The position numbers were made by a program, and so were the translations under genes. Positions 1 to 9,477 of a stretch of 64,000 nucleotides of DNA are shown here, piece after piece; within the stretch, counting starts at the first letter, position 1; each line of letters opens with the position of its first letter. The stretch lies in NCBI GenBank assembly GCA_016795365.1, contig JAEUHN010000006.1, forward strand, positions 1-64,000, written 5' to 3'. The notes under the pieces were generated by a model. The model saw nothing but the letters and a program-made list of their open reading frames with translations. It searched no databases and was not told where the DNA came from. The DNA comes from Verrucomicrobiaceae bacterium (GTDB taxonomy: Bacteria; Verrucomicrobiota; Verrucomicrobiia; Verrucomicrobiales; Verrucomicrobiaceae).

Positions 1-4
1 GGTT

Positions 5-169
5 TCATGGCGAGGGCGGCAGCTTTCGGAAAAAAGCTTCATCGAGCGTGGGATGGAGCTGCTGATAAAAACGCAGCACGAGGGCAAGCTTTCGCTGAAT
101 CGGCGGATGCTGCTGCGCGAGCTGCCACAAAGCCACGTCACAGGTTCGGCAGCCTGGAGCCAAGCGCAT
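5..169 (-). CDS. possible small hypothetical protein downstream of csaA
   Basis: A 54-residue frame on the minus strand whose composition (Leu, Gln, Phe, few Arg runs) looks more like protein than the opposite-strand readings. It would follow csaA in the same direction. I do not recognise it. It has no motif, no membrane segment and no clear ribosome site. The start at 169 is a guess, since the frame stays open further upstream across csaA. It may equally be chance; only the far side of the window edge and homologues could tell. Confidence 0.25.
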   Translation of the reverse strand: MRLAPGCRTCDVALWQLAQQHPPIQRKLALVLRFYQQLHPTLDEAFFRKLPPSP

Positions 170-212
170 GAAGGAAGCAGAGACAAAAAGGTATGGCTCA
201 TGGAGGCGAGCC

Positions 213-545
213 TCACAATAGCCGCGTGCCGAGCGGGACTTCCTTGTCAGGCACGCAGAGGGCGACTTCGCCGTTTTCGTTGTGGACGCCGGTGACGAGG
301 CATTCGGACATGATGGGGCCGATCTGCTTCGGCGGAAAATTGACGACGGCGACGACCAAACGGCCAATCAAGGTCTCGGGACGATACAGCGCGGTGATTT
401 GAGCGCTTGATTTGCGGATGCCGATCTTGGGGCCGAAGTCGATGTGGAGGATGAAGGCGGGCTTTTTCGCCTCGGGGAACTCCCGCGCCTCGATCACGCG
501 GCCCACGCGGAGCTCCACTTTCAAAAAGTCGTCGAAGGTGATCAT
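213..545 (-). CDS. csaA: CsaA-like tRNA-binding-domain protein
   Basis: This 110-residue protein is a single OB-fold tRNA-binding domain, as in Bacillus CsaA, a dimeric chaperone-like protein linked to protein export and of about the same length. The diagnostic parts are visible: an N-terminal FDDFLKVELRVGRV stretch, the central IGIRKSSAQIT block (residues 41-51) and VVNFPPKQIGPIMSE (68-81), all close to the CsaA pattern. The start is the ATG giving MITFDD, which matches family length; a longer open frame upstream is antisense noise over the neighbouring gene. It lies 29 bp downstream of the beta-propeller gene and may be co-transcribed with it. The family call is firm. A role in secretion would fit the many exported proteins nearby, but that is inference. 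Confidence 0.9.
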   Translation of the reverse strand: MITFDDFLKVELRVGRVIEAREFPEAKKPAFILHIDFGPKIGIRKSSAQITALYRPETLIGRLVVAVVNFPPKQIGPIMSECLVTGVHNENGEVALCVPDKEVPLGTRLL

Positions 546-574
546 GCGGGTGTTTTTCCATCGTGGAGATGCCC

Positions 575-1792
575 TCACTCGCCGATGCACCACAAAAACT
601 CCTGCCGTGTGGGACTGGTCTTGGCGGAGCGGAGGTAGATGCGGTTGTCGCAAATGGCGGGCGTGCTGAAGGATTCGTCGCCGAGTTGGTTTTGGCCGAG
701 GAGGGTGAATTTCTCCGGTGTGGCCTCGAAGACGGAGGTGACGGCGCCTTTGCTCGTGACGTAGATGCGCGAGTCGGCCATGACGGGCGAGCCATAGAAC
801 TCGCGATCGACTTTTTCGCTCCAACGCTCCTCGCCGGTGGCGGAGTTCCAGCACGCGGCTCGGCCAGCATCGCCGACGGCGAAGACGTGGCCGCTTTTCA
901 CGATCATCGACGGCACATAGGTGCGTGTGACGTTTTCCCAGGCGATCTTGCCGCCGCCATCGGCTTCGATGGCCATGGTGTGATTCTTTGGATAACCGCC
1001 GCCGAGGAAAATGCGGCTGCCATCGGTCACGGCGGTGACGACGGTCTCCTCGGTGCTGCCGTCGATGCTCCAGAGCTTTCTGCCGGTGAGCGGATCGAAG
1101 CTCTCGACCTTGTTGCAGCCAGCGAGCACGGCCTGGACCTTACCTGCGGCATTTACGACGGCGGGCGAGGCATAATTTGCCACTGGCGGGCGGTCTTGCT
1201 GCCACACGATCTCGCCGGTGAGTTTGTTGAGGCCGGTCATTTTGCCGCCGCCGCGATGATCCGCGGAGACAAGCACGATGTTTTGATAAATCACCGGCGA
1301 GGAGCCAAAGCCCTGATGCACCTGGAAATCGCACACGCGACGTTGCCAGAGTTGCTTGCCGCTCAAATCGAGCGCGGTGGTGAAAATGGCGCCGTTGTTC
1401 AAGAAGTTCACGAACAGCCGCTCGCCATCGCTCACGACATCCGACGAGGCCTGCGACGAGATTTTGTGGCCCTTCGTGTTGAGGTTTCCGCGATGCACGA
1501 CGGTCTCCCAGCGCGATTTGCCCGTCGCGCGATCATAACTAAGCACGAGCTGCTCTTCCGTCTCCACGTCCGCCGTCGCCAGCAGCACCTGATCACCCAC
1601 GACAATCGGCGAACCATGCCCGCGACCACGCACCGCGGCCTTCCAGACGAGATTTTCGCTCTCGCTCCATTTCACCGGCAGTTTTTGGCCGGGAGCCACA
1701 TGGCCATCGCCAGTGGGGCCGCGCCACGCAGGCCAGTCCGCGGCGGAGATGGACGTGACACATGAGACCAGAAGCAGCGCGGCAGTTTTCAT
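575..1792 (-). CDS. secreted PQQ-like beta-propeller repeat protein
   Basis: A 405-residue exported protein. The N-terminus MKTAALLLVSCVTSISA is a classic signal peptide ending before ADWPAWRGP, the usual opening of verrucomicrobial and planctomycetal PQQ-like quinoprotein propellers. Blades are marked by repeated patterns such as LVLSYDRATGKSRWE, VVSDGERLFV, FGSSPVIYQNIVLVSA and GLNKLTGEIVW, typical of PQQ_2 repeats. I see no separate dehydrogenase domain, so this is a propeller-only protein. Such proteins may bind PQQ or act as structural or sugar-related periplasmic factors; the substrate is unknown. The start was set by the signal peptide. csaA follows 29 bp downstream. The gene sits in a run of leftward genes for secreted enzymes. 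Confidence 0.88.
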   Translation of the reverse strand: MKTAALLLVSCVTSISAADWPAWRGPTGDGHVAPGQKLPVKWSESENLVWKAAVRGRGHGSPIVVGDQVLLATADVETEEQLVLSYDRATGKSRWETVVHRGNLNTKGHKISSQASSDVVSDGERLFVNFLNNGAIFTTALDLSGKQLWQRRVCDFQVHQGFGSSPVIYQNIVLVSADHRGGGKMTGLNKLTGEIVWQQDRPPVANYASPAVVNAAGKVQAVLAGCNKVESFDPLTGRKLWSIDGSTEETVVTAVTDGSRIFLGGGYPKNHTMAIEADGGGKIAWENVTRTYVPSMIVKSGHVFAVGDAGRAACWNSATGEERWSEKVDREFYGSPVMADSRIYVTSKGAVTSVFEATPEKFTLLGQNQLGDESFSTPAICDNRIYLRSAKTSPTRQEFLWCIGE

Positions 1793-1977
1793 AGAGGAGA
1801 GCGTGAGCAACAAAGAACGGCGAGTCAGTTGGCATCTCGCGAGTGAAGATGAGATTGTGCCTTGCTCCTTGTGCGGCGTGAAGGTCGGAGGCAAATCGTT
1901 GTGTCGGCGGATCACCAACTCGGTCCTGGCTGAAGCGCTTGAGAATGGAGTGAGCGCGCTTGACGAACAAGAGTTCA

Positions 1978-3609
1978 TCAAGGCATGCCAGCGAGCCATT
2001 TACCGTTCTCAAGAGCAACTCCACTCAAGGTGGCGCTGCTGCCGGGTTTCAAGGTGTAGCCGACTTGCTGCAAGGCATTAAGGCTGGCTCTAGGCCAGTC
2101 TTTTTGATGCTCGACGAGTTTTCCGCCCTCCGTGTGGAGCCGCGGCGACTTGAGCGACTCGCCGAAGGACCGGTGGCGGATGACGTGCTGCGCGAGGAAC
2201 TCCAGCATCGCGTTCGGGATGCGCCGCCCGCCACGTCCACCGATGGCGACGACGGGTTGCGTGCCTTTCGTGATAAGCACGGGCACCATATTGTGCAGGG
2301 GGCGTTTGCGCGGGCCGGGAGCGTTCGGGTGATCGGGCCGCGGATCGAAGCGTGACATGCCGTGACCGAGCGTGAGGCCGAGGCCCTCCACGGTGACGTG
2401 CGCTCCAAAGCCATCGCCATGCGTGAGCGTAAGCGAGGCGATGTTGCCATGCTTGTCGCAGGCGCTGAAGCTCAGCGTGCCTTCTTGCGTGGTGGTTTTG
2501 AAATCCGGCTCCAGAATCTTCCCAGCGTTCACCGCGGTGCTAATCTTCTCGGCGCATTCGACCGCGTAGTCCTCGGAAAGCAGCCTCTCATGTGGCACCG
2601 GGCCGAACTCAGGATCGCCGAGCAAATGAAGCCGGTCGCGCCACGCGAGCCGCATCGCCTCCACGCGCAAAACCAGCCGCTGAGCTCCATTTTGGATCGT
2701 GTCCCACTTCAGCGCCTTCAGGATGGCGAGCATTTGCAGCACGGTGATGCCGCCGCACAGCAGCGGCGGTGTGTGAATCGTATGCTCGCCCCACGAAAAC
2801 TTCAGGGGCTCAATCAGGCGCGCCTGATAAGCCGCGAGATCGTCCTTGGTGACCATACCGCCATTCTTCGCGAAACCTTCCGCGATGCGTTGGGCGACGT
2901 CGCCTCGATAAAACGGCTCGATGGAGTTCGCTTTCGCGAGCGTGCTGAGCACCTCGGCCAGTTCGGGATTTCTGAAGAGCGAACCTGCCACAGGCGCGGC
3001 ACCTCCGGGCAAATACAGCCGCGCCATTCCGGCATCCTTTTCAAACGAGCCTTTGAAGCGTGTGATCATCGCAGAGAGCGATGCAGGCACCTTGAAGCCA
3101 TCTCTCGCGAGGGCGATGGCCGGTTGCAGCACATCTGCGAAGGACATCGTGCCAAACTCATCCAGCGCCCGCTTCAATCCGGCTATCACGCCGGGCACAC
3201 CAGTCGAAAGCCAGCCGTGGTAGTTCTTACGGTCAGGCACCTCGCCCTTCGCATCGGGTTTGAAGATGTCCTTCGTGAACGCTGCTGGCGAGACAGTGTT
3301 CGCATCCAGCGCGGCGATACGTTTGCCTCCATCCATAGCAAATATGCCCTGCGTCGCATAACCGCCGATCCCTGTTTGATGCGGCTGCGTGATCGCACCC
3401 GCGAGCGCAGTCGCGATGAGTGCATCGACGGCATTGCCGCCGTCCGTGAGAATCTTGGCACCAATCTCCTCGACGACCGGTTCGCCGACGACGTAACCAG
3501 TCTCGCTTGCTTGCCTTAGGTCGGCTTTCACCCATGAGGACGCAGCGATCAGGCTGCTGGTTTGCACGAAGAAGCGACGGCGGGAGATGGCATTGGCGGG
3601 GGCAGTCAT
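1978..3609 (-). CDS. ggt: gamma-glutamyltransferase family protein (Tat-exported)
   Basis: A 543-residue Ntn-hydrolase-type gamma-glutamyltransferase. The N-terminus carries a twin-arginine-like signal (ISRRRFFVQTSSLIAASS), so export is expected. The large-subunit segment contains GGNAVDALIATALAGAITQPHQTGIGG (residues about 57-83). The small subunit would begin at the autoprocessing threonine in EGTLSFSACDKHGNIAS (Thr378), followed by GHGMSRFDPRP and a GGRGGRRIPNAMLE segment matching the family's GSPGG region. The active-site neighbourhood is EGTLSF rather than the classic TTH, so it belongs to a divergent branch. The enzyme could cleave gamma-glutamyl amides such as glutathione in the periplasm. 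It lies upstream of the beta-propeller gene with a 185 bp gap. Confidence 0.88.
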   Translation of the reverse strand: MTAPANAISRRRFFVQTSSLIAASSWVKADLRQASETGYVVGEPVVEEIGAKILTDGGNAVDALIATALAGAITQPHQTGIGGYATQGIFAMDGGKRIAALDANTVSPAAFTKDIFKPDAKGEVPDRKNYHGWLSTGVPGVIAGLKRALDEFGTMSFADVLQPAIALARDGFKVPASLSAMITRFKGSFEKDAGMARLYLPGGAAPVAGSLFRNPELAEVLSTLAKANSIEPFYRGDVAQRIAEGFAKNGGMVTKDDLAAYQARLIEPLKFSWGEHTIHTPPLLCGGITVLQMLAILKALKWDTIQNGAQRLVLRVEAMRLAWRDRLHLLGDPEFGPVPHERLLSEDYAVECAEKISTAVNAGKILEPDFKTTTQEGTLSFSACDKHGNIASLTLTHGDGFGAHVTVEGLGLTLGHGMSRFDPRPDHPNAPGPRKRPLHNMVPVLITKGTQPVVAIGGRGGRRIPNAMLEFLAQHVIRHRSFGESLKSPRLHTEGGKLVEHQKDWPRASLNALQQVGYTLKPGSSATLSGVALENGKWLAGMP

Positions 3610-3665
3610 AGCTTACGTAGGGGGTGGATTGACAGCATTGGCGCAAAGTCTGGTGTCCCTATCTG

Positions 3666-3881
3666 GTGCGAATCAAAGAACGGAACTTTTCAGGGCTCAA
3701 GCATGGGTGGGGGCTGCTTCCGTTCAATACAGACTTTCATGAGGTCGAGGGTGTTCGTGGGCTTCTACCTGAGGGCATGGAACTGGCGGAGACCGTGTGG
3801 TGCTACACGGGCGTCTTTGTATTCGAGGTATCGTTCACGGGGAGCCAGAAACGGTTCCTACAATTCGTTTGCTGCGAATGA
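3666..3881 (+). CDS. possible small hypothetical protein in a 343-bp intergenic stretch
   Basis: Between the gamma-glutamyltransferase gene and the TIM-barrel gene lies a 343-bp stretch with one frame that reads like protein: 71 residues from a GTG, rich in Gly, Leu, Phe and Glu, with few of the Arg/Ser runs typical of antisense frames here. It contains HGWGLLPFNTDFHEVEG and SFTGSQKRFLQFVCCE. No family is recognised, and it has no signal peptide or clear membrane helix. It could be a real short gene, a remnant of a longer one, or chance. Nothing else is seen in this stretch. Confidence 0.3.
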   Translation: MRIKERNFSGLKHGWGLLPFNTDFHEVEGVRGLLPEGMELAETVWCYTGVFVFEVSFTGSQKRFLQFVCCE

Positions 3882-3952
3882 ACTCCCTGACGCACGAGAG
3901 GATGGGAGTTTTGCATCTTTATCTTCGTAGGACCTCACAACAACGCTGCCGC

Positions 3953-4849
3953 ATGACACCTTGCCTGTTCTCCATTAGTTACGCTGGCTTCTGGGGCCAG
4001 GACACCCTTGGGCTCACGGACTTCATTGCTCACGCCGGAAAGCTTGGCTACCCGGCGGTGATGATCGCGGGAAAGCGTCCGCATCTCTCGCCACTTGATG
4101 CCACACAGGAGTTTGTTAGGCCGGTTCAAGACGCGCTTGCTGCCGCAAACGTGCGTTGTGATGTGATCGGCGCCTATACCAATCTGGCCCAGCTAGCCGT
4201 CCTTGGCAGCGAGGTGCCGCACCTGGAACTTCAGATCGCGTATGTAGAGTCGCTGGCTCGCATCGCATCCCAGATCGGTGCGAAGATTGTGCGCGTCTTC
4301 ACGGCCTACGAAGTGGCGGGGCAGGACCCGCAGATGCAATGGAAACGCTGCGTGATGACGATTCGTGAGATGTGTGATCGCGTGGCGGCGCATGGTGTGA
4401 GCCTTGCGATCCAAAACCATCACGACATCGCTCTGCACACCACAGCGCTGCTCGAGATGCTGAGCGACATCGACCGGCCCAACTGCAAGCTTGGCTTTGA
4501 CGCATGGTCACCGGCATTGCGCGGCGAGGATATCTATGAATCGGCGAAACTGGCAGCACCGCACACGCTCATCACGACCAACGCGGACTACATCAAGGTG
4601 CCCCGCCATCGCTATCGGCCCGAACTCGTGAACTATGAGCGGCAAGAGGTGGACTGGGTGCGAGCCGTGCCTTTTGGCACGGGCTTCATCGACTATGCTG
4701 CCTTCTTTAGCGGACTCAGGGAAGGGGGATTCGGCGGCATCGCCACCTATGAGATGTGCTCACCGCTTCGCGGTGGCGGGGCGCTTGCGAACCTCGATGC
4801 GTGCGCCTCCGGCTACTTGAAGTGGATGAGCGATCATCATCACATTTGA
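3953..4849 (+). CDS. sugar phosphate isomerase/epimerase-like TIM barrel
   Basis: A 298-residue cytosolic protein of the xylose-isomerase-like/AP-endonuclease-2 TIM-barrel superfamily. Visible barrel features are FSISYAGFWGQDTLGLTDFI at the N-terminus, the ELQIAYVESLARIASQIGAKIVRVFTAYE strand-helix, LAIQNHHDIALH (metal-site region), NCKLGFDAWSPALRGED and the closing GFIDYAAFFSGLREGGFGGIATYE. Family members bind a divalent metal and isomerise or epimerise sugars or keto acids; the substrate here cannot be read. The start is the ATG before TPCLFSIS, since upstream sequence in frame is low-quality. It ends 20 bp before the DUF1549/1553 gene, so it may be the first gene of a catabolic operon with that gene and the DUF1501 gene. 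Confidence 0.87.
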   Translation: MTPCLFSISYAGFWGQDTLGLTDFIAHAGKLGYPAVMIAGKRPHLSPLDATQEFVRPVQDALAAANVRCDVIGAYTNLAQLAVLGSEVPHLELQIAYVESLARIASQIGAKIVRVFTAYEVAGQDPQMQWKRCVMTIREMCDRVAAHGVSLAIQNHHDIALHTTALLEMLSDIDRPNCKLGFDAWSPALRGEDIYESAKLAAPHTLITTNADYIKVPRHRYRPELVNYERQEVDWVRAVPFGTGFIDYAAFFSGLREGGFGGIATYEMCSPLRGGGALANLDACASGYLKWMSDHHHI

Positions 4850-4869
4850 AGAGCGCGACTTCACTCTGC

Positions 4870-7800
4870 ATGAGCACGAGAACTTCCATCACCCTTGGGC
4901 ATTGTTTGCTTGTTGGGCTCATAGTTGTCAACGCGGCGACTGCGACAGTGGAATACAACCGCGATGTGCGGCCGATCTTGTCGGACAAGTGCTTCAAGTG
5001 CCACGGCTTCGATTTGAACACGCGCAAGGCGAAGTTGCGCCTCGATGAACGCGAAGAGGCGCTGAAGCCTGCAAAGTCGGGCGAGCTGCCCATCGTGCCG
5101 GGCAATCCCGAGGCCAGCGCCATCATCCAGCGTATCGAGAGCGCGGACCCTGGTGAGGTGATGCCGCCTGCGAAGGATCATGCGCCGCTGAAGGCAGGGG
5201 AGATCGCGATCTTGAAGCAATGGATTGCCGAGGGAGCCAAGTATCAGGCCCATTGGGCCTTTGTGCCGCCACAGTCGGGCAATGCGAAGAACATCGATGA
5301 GATTGTTCGGGCATCGTTGGCCAGGCACGGCCTGAAACCTTCGTCAAAAGTCGATGAGGCCACTTTACGAAGACGAGTGGCGTTGGCGCTGACGGGCCTT
5401 CCTGCTTCGTCATTCGACACTAAGCCTTCGTCATTCGAGTCCTTTGTGGACACTCTGCTTGCGTCTCCGCATTATGGCGAACGGCTCGCGCTCGACTGGC
5501 TCGATGCTGCTCGTTATGCGGATACTAACGGCTACTACACCGATGCTGAGCGGCAAGCATGGCCATGGCGAGACTGGGTGATCAGGGCCTTCAATGAGAA
5601 CCTCCCGTTTGACCGGTTCACGACTGAACAACTCGCGGGAGATCTGCTGCCGAATGCGACGCTGGAGCAGAAGATCGCCACTGCATTCAACCGCAACCAC
5701 ATGGTGTCCAACGAGTCCGGCATCATCGAGGAAGAATATCGCACCGGTTATGTTTGCGATCGGGTGGAGACCACTGCTGAGACGTGGCTGGGCCTGACCA
5801 TGGGCTGTGCGAAGTGCCACGACCACAAGTATGATCCGATCACACAACGCGACTACTACAGCCTCTTCGCGGCGTTCAACAACATTGAAGAGAAGGGCAT
5901 CATCAAAGAAGTCGCGCCTCTTGGTGCTGCGCCCGCGATCCTGCTTCCCACGTTGGAGCAGCAGAAGAAGCTTGATGAACTTGGCGGCGAGTTGAAGCAG
6001 CTTCAGGCAAAGCTGAAAGCGGTGCAGCCTTCACTGCAGCAGGATATCGCTCGCTGGGAAGCATCAGCACTCGGCTCCTTGCCTCCTGCACCCACGGCGG
6101 GCAGCCTTGTTCACTTCTCCTTCGACACGGATGCGGCTGATTACGGTCCGAAGCGGGTGAAGTCAGGTGTCACCGGCAAGCTCGAAGACGGGCCCGGCGT
6201 GAAAGGCCGTGCAACGATGCTCAATGCGACGCAATACATTGACTTCGCTGATCCGCAGGGGCTCGAGCGCGATGTGCCTTTCACTTTGTCGGTGTGGATC
6301 AATCCCGGCAGCTCGCCGCAAGGATGCGTGGCCTCCAAGCAGGACTCCGATGCGAACGGGCGCGGCTTTGAGATCCTGTGGTATAAATCGCAGCCGCGCA
6401 TCAATCTCGCGCATCGTTATGGGCATGACGGCATCGAAGTCGTGGCGAAGGACAAGTTCAGCGGCGGCCAGTGGCGGCATCTGGTAATCACTTATGATGG
6501 ATCGTCGAGGGCTGCCGGTTTGAACATCTATGTGGATGGCAAGCTGAGTGAGGTGGACGTGCGTCGTGATACGCTGAGTGGCAGCATTGCTTCCAAGGAA
6601 CCCTGGCGCATCGGATGGAAGGGCACCGGCATCGGCTTCGACGGTGGCGTGGATGAGTTTCGCTTGTTTGATCGCGTCCTCACCGCCGATGAGGTGGCCG
6701 CGCTGCACTGGCGCGAGTTCTTCGAAGGCACACTCGCCACCGCCAGGGACAGGCGCGCCAAGGCCGCGAGTGAGAAGCTGGAGGCCTACTACATCGCCCG
6801 GCACGGCACGCCGGAGATGAGGATGTTGTCGCAACAGCTGACGCAGACCCGAGATGCGGAGGAGTCGCTGCGCAAGTCCGTGATCTCCATCGCGGTGATG
6901 CAGGAGATGGCGAAGCCGCGCGAGACGCATGTGCTCACGCGCGGCCAGTATGACCAGCCAGCGGAGCAGGTGAGCTTTACGGTGCCTGCCTCGCTTGGTG
7001 AGCTTGGCGCAAACATGCCACGCAATCGTCTTGGTCTCGCGCAGTGGCTTGTGTCCAAGGAAAACCCGCTTACTGCCCGTGTGATGGTGAACCGCTTGTG
7101 GACGATGTGCTTCGGCGACGGACTGGTGCGCACACCGAATGACTTTGGTCTGCAAGGCGAAGCACCCACCAATGCCGAGTTGCTTGACTGGCTCGCCGTG
7201 CGGTTCCGCGATGGCGATGCACACACGAAGCCATGGGATGTGAAGGCGCTGCTCAAGCTGATCGTCACGAGCGAGACCTTCAAGCAGTCCTCGTGCTTCA
7301 CTCCCGAATTGCTCGCGCGTGATCCCGACAACCGTCTGCTCGCACGCGGCCCGCGTTTCCGTCTGCCAGCGGAGGTTCTGCGCGATCAAGCACTCGCCAT
7401 CAGCCGACTGCTTGTGCCGACGATCGGCGGCCCAAGTGTGAAGCCACCGCAGCCGCCGGGTCTATGGGAAGCGGTTAGCTACAATGGCGAGGCTAGTTAT
7501 AGCGCGGATCAAGGCGATGCCACGCATCGTCGAGGGCTCTACACCTTTTGGAAACGCCAGTCGCCACCGCCCGACATGCTCACTTTCGATGCTCCCACGC
7601 GTGAGGTTTGCACCATCCGTCGTCCGCGAACGAACACGCCTCTGCAAGCCCTGCTGCTTCTCAACGACGCGAACTACCAGGAAGCTGCTCAAGCTCTGGC
7701 ACAGCTCGCCTTGAAGCAGAAGAACCATCGTATCGAATGGGCGTTTCAACGCGCCACCGGTCGCTCTGCGAAGCCTGCCGAAGTGGCCGAGCTGCAAGCT

Positions 7801-7899
7801 TTTTTCGACGATCAACTCGCTCGCTCCAGTGAACTCGCTGCCTGGACGATGATGGCGAGCCTCTTGCTCAATCTCGATGAAGTCCAAACTCAACATTGA
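4870..7899 (+). CDS. secreted DUF1549/DUF1553 (PSD1-type) CxxCH protein with LamG domain
   Basis: A 1009-residue exported protein of the large planctomycetal/verrucomicrobial cytochrome-like family. Order of parts: signal peptide (1-24); N-terminal cytochrome-like motif CFKCH (41-45) with [16 protein letters not shown]1549 with [18 protein letters not shown] and [12 protein letters not shown]; a second motif [18 protein letters not shown]; a LamG/concanavalin-like insert ([13 protein letters not shown] to [12 protein letters not shown], about 410-620); then DUF1553 ([27 protein letters not shown] and [24 protein letters not shown]). The domain suite is diagnostic, but the biochemical role is not established; these proteins are often linked to polysaccharide degradation. 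Its end overlaps the DUF1501 gene by 23 bp, the usual pairing. The start is the ATG giving a signal peptide. Confidence 0.93.
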   Translation: MSTRTSITLGHCLLVGLIVVNAATATVEYNRDVRPILSDKCFKCHGFDLNTRKAKLRLDEREEALKPAKSGELPIVPGNPEASAIIQRIESADPGEVMPPAKDHAPLKAGEIAILKQWIAEGAKYQAHWAFVPPQSGNAKNIDEIVRASLARHGLKPSSKVDEATLRRRVALALTGLPASSFDTKPSSFESFVDTLLASPHYGERLALDWLDAARYADTNGYYTDAERQAWPWRDWVIRAFNENLPFDRFTTEQLAGDLLPNATLEQKIATAFNRNHMVSNESGIIEEEYRTGYVCDRVETTAETWLGLTMGCAKCHDHKYDPITQRDYYSLFAAFNNIEEKGIIKEVAPLGAAPAILLPTLEQQKKLDELGGELKQLQAKLKAVQPSLQQDIARWEASALGSLPPAPTAGSLVHFSFDTDAADYGPKRVKSGVTGKLEDGPGVKGRATMLNATQYIDFADPQGLERDVPFTLSVWINPGSSPQGCVASKQDSDANGRGFEILWYKSQPRINLAHRYGHDGIEVVAKDKFSGGQWRHLVITYDGSSRAAGLNIYVDGKLSEVDVRRDTLSGSIASKEPWRIGWKGTGIGFDGGVDEFRLFDRVLTADEVAALHWREFFEGTLATARDRRAKAASEKLEAYYIARHGTPEMRMLSQQLTQTRDAEESLRKSVISIAVMQEMAKPRETHVLTRGQYDQPAEQVSFTVPASLGELGANMPRNRLGLAQWLVSKENPLTARVMVNRLWTMCFGDGLVRTPNDFGLQGEAPTNAELLDWLAVRFRDGDAHTKPWDVKALLKLIVTSETFKQSSCFTPELLARDPDNRLLARGPRFRLPAEVLRDQALAISRLLVPTIGGPSVKPPQPPGLWEAVSYNGEASYSADQGDATHRRGLYTFWKRQSPPPDMLTFDAPTREVCTIRRPRTNTPLQALLLLNDANYQEAAQALAQLALKQKNHRIEWAFQRATGRSAKPAEVAELQAFFDDQLARSSELAAWTMMASLLLNLDEVQTQH

Positions 7900-9322
7900 T
7901 CCTGCGATGACGCCCATTGGATCACCGCTCGCCTTTACGCGTCGTGCCTTGTTCGGACACGCCGCGGGTGGCATCGGCACACTGGCATTGTCATCGTTGC
8001 AGAATGCGCAGGGTGGGCTCACCACCTTCGCACCGAAGGCGAAGCGCATCATTTATCTCTTCATGCAGGGCGGACCATCACAGCTCGATCTGTTCGATCC
8101 GAAGCCTGGACTCGCGAAGCGGCATGGCGAGGAACTGCCGGAGTCCATCCGCCAGGGACAACGCCTGACGACAATGACATCGAAGCAGACCTCGCTGCCC
8201 GTCGCACCCTCGCCATTCAAGTTTGCGCAGCATGGGCAGAGCGGTGCGTGGATGAGCGAGCTGCTTCCGCACACGGCAAAGGTGGCGGACGAACTGTGCA
8301 TCATCCGCTCGCTGAACTCGGAGGCGATCAATCACGATCCTGCGATCACGTTTCTGCAGACGGGGCATCAGCAGCCGGGCAGGCCCAGCTTTGGCAGCTG
8401 GCTCAGCTACGGGCTCGGCACGGAGAACAGCGATCTGCCTGCGTTCGTCGTGCTCATCTCACGCGGCAGTGCGGTGTCGCCCGCAGATCCATTGTATGCG
8501 CGGCTGTGGGGCAGCGGCTTCTTGCCATCGAACCATCAAGGCGTGAGCTTCCGCTCCAGCGGCGATCCCGTGTTGTATCTGTCGAACCCGGAAGGCGTTT
8601 CGCGTGCTGACCGTCGTCGGTTGCTTACCACGCTGAGCAAGTTGAACACCATGCAGCACAAGCAGTCGCTGGACCCTGAGATCAACACTCGCATCGCGCA
8701 ATACGAGATGGCTTTCCGTATGCAGAGCAGCGTGCCGGAGCTGACCGACCTCAAGGGCGAGAGCGATGACACCTTCAGACGTTATGGCGAAGACGCGCGC
8801 CGACCCGGCACCTTCGCCGCGAACTGCCTGCTCGCGCGCCGGCTCGCCGAACGCGGCTGTCGTTTCATTCAACTCTACCATCGCGGGTGGGACCAGCACT
8901 ACAACTTGCCGACCAATCTGGCGCTGCAAGCGAACGACGTGGATCAAGCCAGTGCCGCACTCGTCACGGATCTGAGACAACGCGGCCTGCTCGAGGATAC
9001 GCTCGTCGTCTGGGGAGGCGAGTTTGGCCGCACCACCTACAGCCAGGGCAAGCTCACGGGCACCAACTTTGGCCGCGATCATCATGGACGTTGCTTTACC
9101 GTGTGGATGGCTGGCGGTGGCGTAAAGCCCGGCATCACGCATGGGGAGACGGATGACTATTGCTACGGCATCACACGTGACCCGGTGCATGTGCATGACT
9201 TCAATGCGACGATCATGCGCCTGTTTGGGATTGATCACACGAAGCTCACCTTCCGCTTCCAAGGCCGCGACTTCCGCCTAACGGACATCCACGGTCAAGT
9301 CGTGAACGCGATCATCGCATGA
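7877..9322 (+). CDS. DUF1501 (sulfatase-fold) protein paired with DUF1549/1553
   Basis: A 481-residue DUF1501 protein, an alkaline-phosphatase/sulfatase-fold family of unknown reaction. It has a Tat-like start ([21 protein letters not shown]), then [26 protein letters not shown], the family's characteristic first block. Other hallmarks are [55 protein letters not shown] and [21 protein letters not shown], with metal-binding-type His/Asp residues near the end ([17 protein letters not shown]). Its start lies inside the upstream gene, giving a 23-bp overlap and implying translational coupling. Export by Tat suggests periplasmic folding with metal. What the pair acts on is unknown. Confidence 0.93.
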   Translation: MKSKLNIDPAMTPIGSPLAFTRRALFGHAAGGIGTLALSSLQNAQGGLTTFAPKAKRIIYLFMQGGPSQLDLFDPKPGLAKRHGEELPESIRQGQRLTTMTSKQTSLPVAPSPFKFAQHGQSGAWMSELLPHTAKVADELCIIRSLNSEAINHDPAITFLQTGHQQPGRPSFGSWLSYGLGTENSDLPAFVVLISRGSAVSPADPLYARLWGSGFLPSNHQGVSFRSSGDPVLYLSNPEGVSRADRRRLLTTLSKLNTMQHKQSLDPEINTRIAQYEMAFRMQSSVPELTDLKGESDDTFRRYGEDARRPGTFAANCLLARRLAERGCRFIQLYHRGWDQHYNLPTNLALQANDVDQASAALVTDLRQRGLLEDTLVVWGGEFGRTTYSQGKLTGTNFGRDHHGRCFTVWMAGGGVKPGITHGETDDYCYGITRDPVHVHDFNATIMRLFGIDHTKLTFRFQGRDFRLTDIHGQVVNAIIA

Positions 9323-9477
9323 GGTAGGGCAGGGGAATGATCGATCTCATCAAGCGATTACTCGATGCTCGTCGTGCAACGGCTTCCACGTGTAGCACGA
9401 AGGCGCAGGGGCGAGGCATATTGGAATGACGCTTTTGCTTAAACTGTTGGAACACCTCGATCGGCATCTTGGAGAGA

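Noticed and set aside
8459-9262. Long antisense frames inside the DUF1501, DUF1549/1553 and other large genes (for example 6163-7389 and 30352-31950 on the minus strand)
   Set aside because: They mirror strong real genes in GC-rich DNA; they have no conserved motifs and the amino-acid composition is that of antisense readings.
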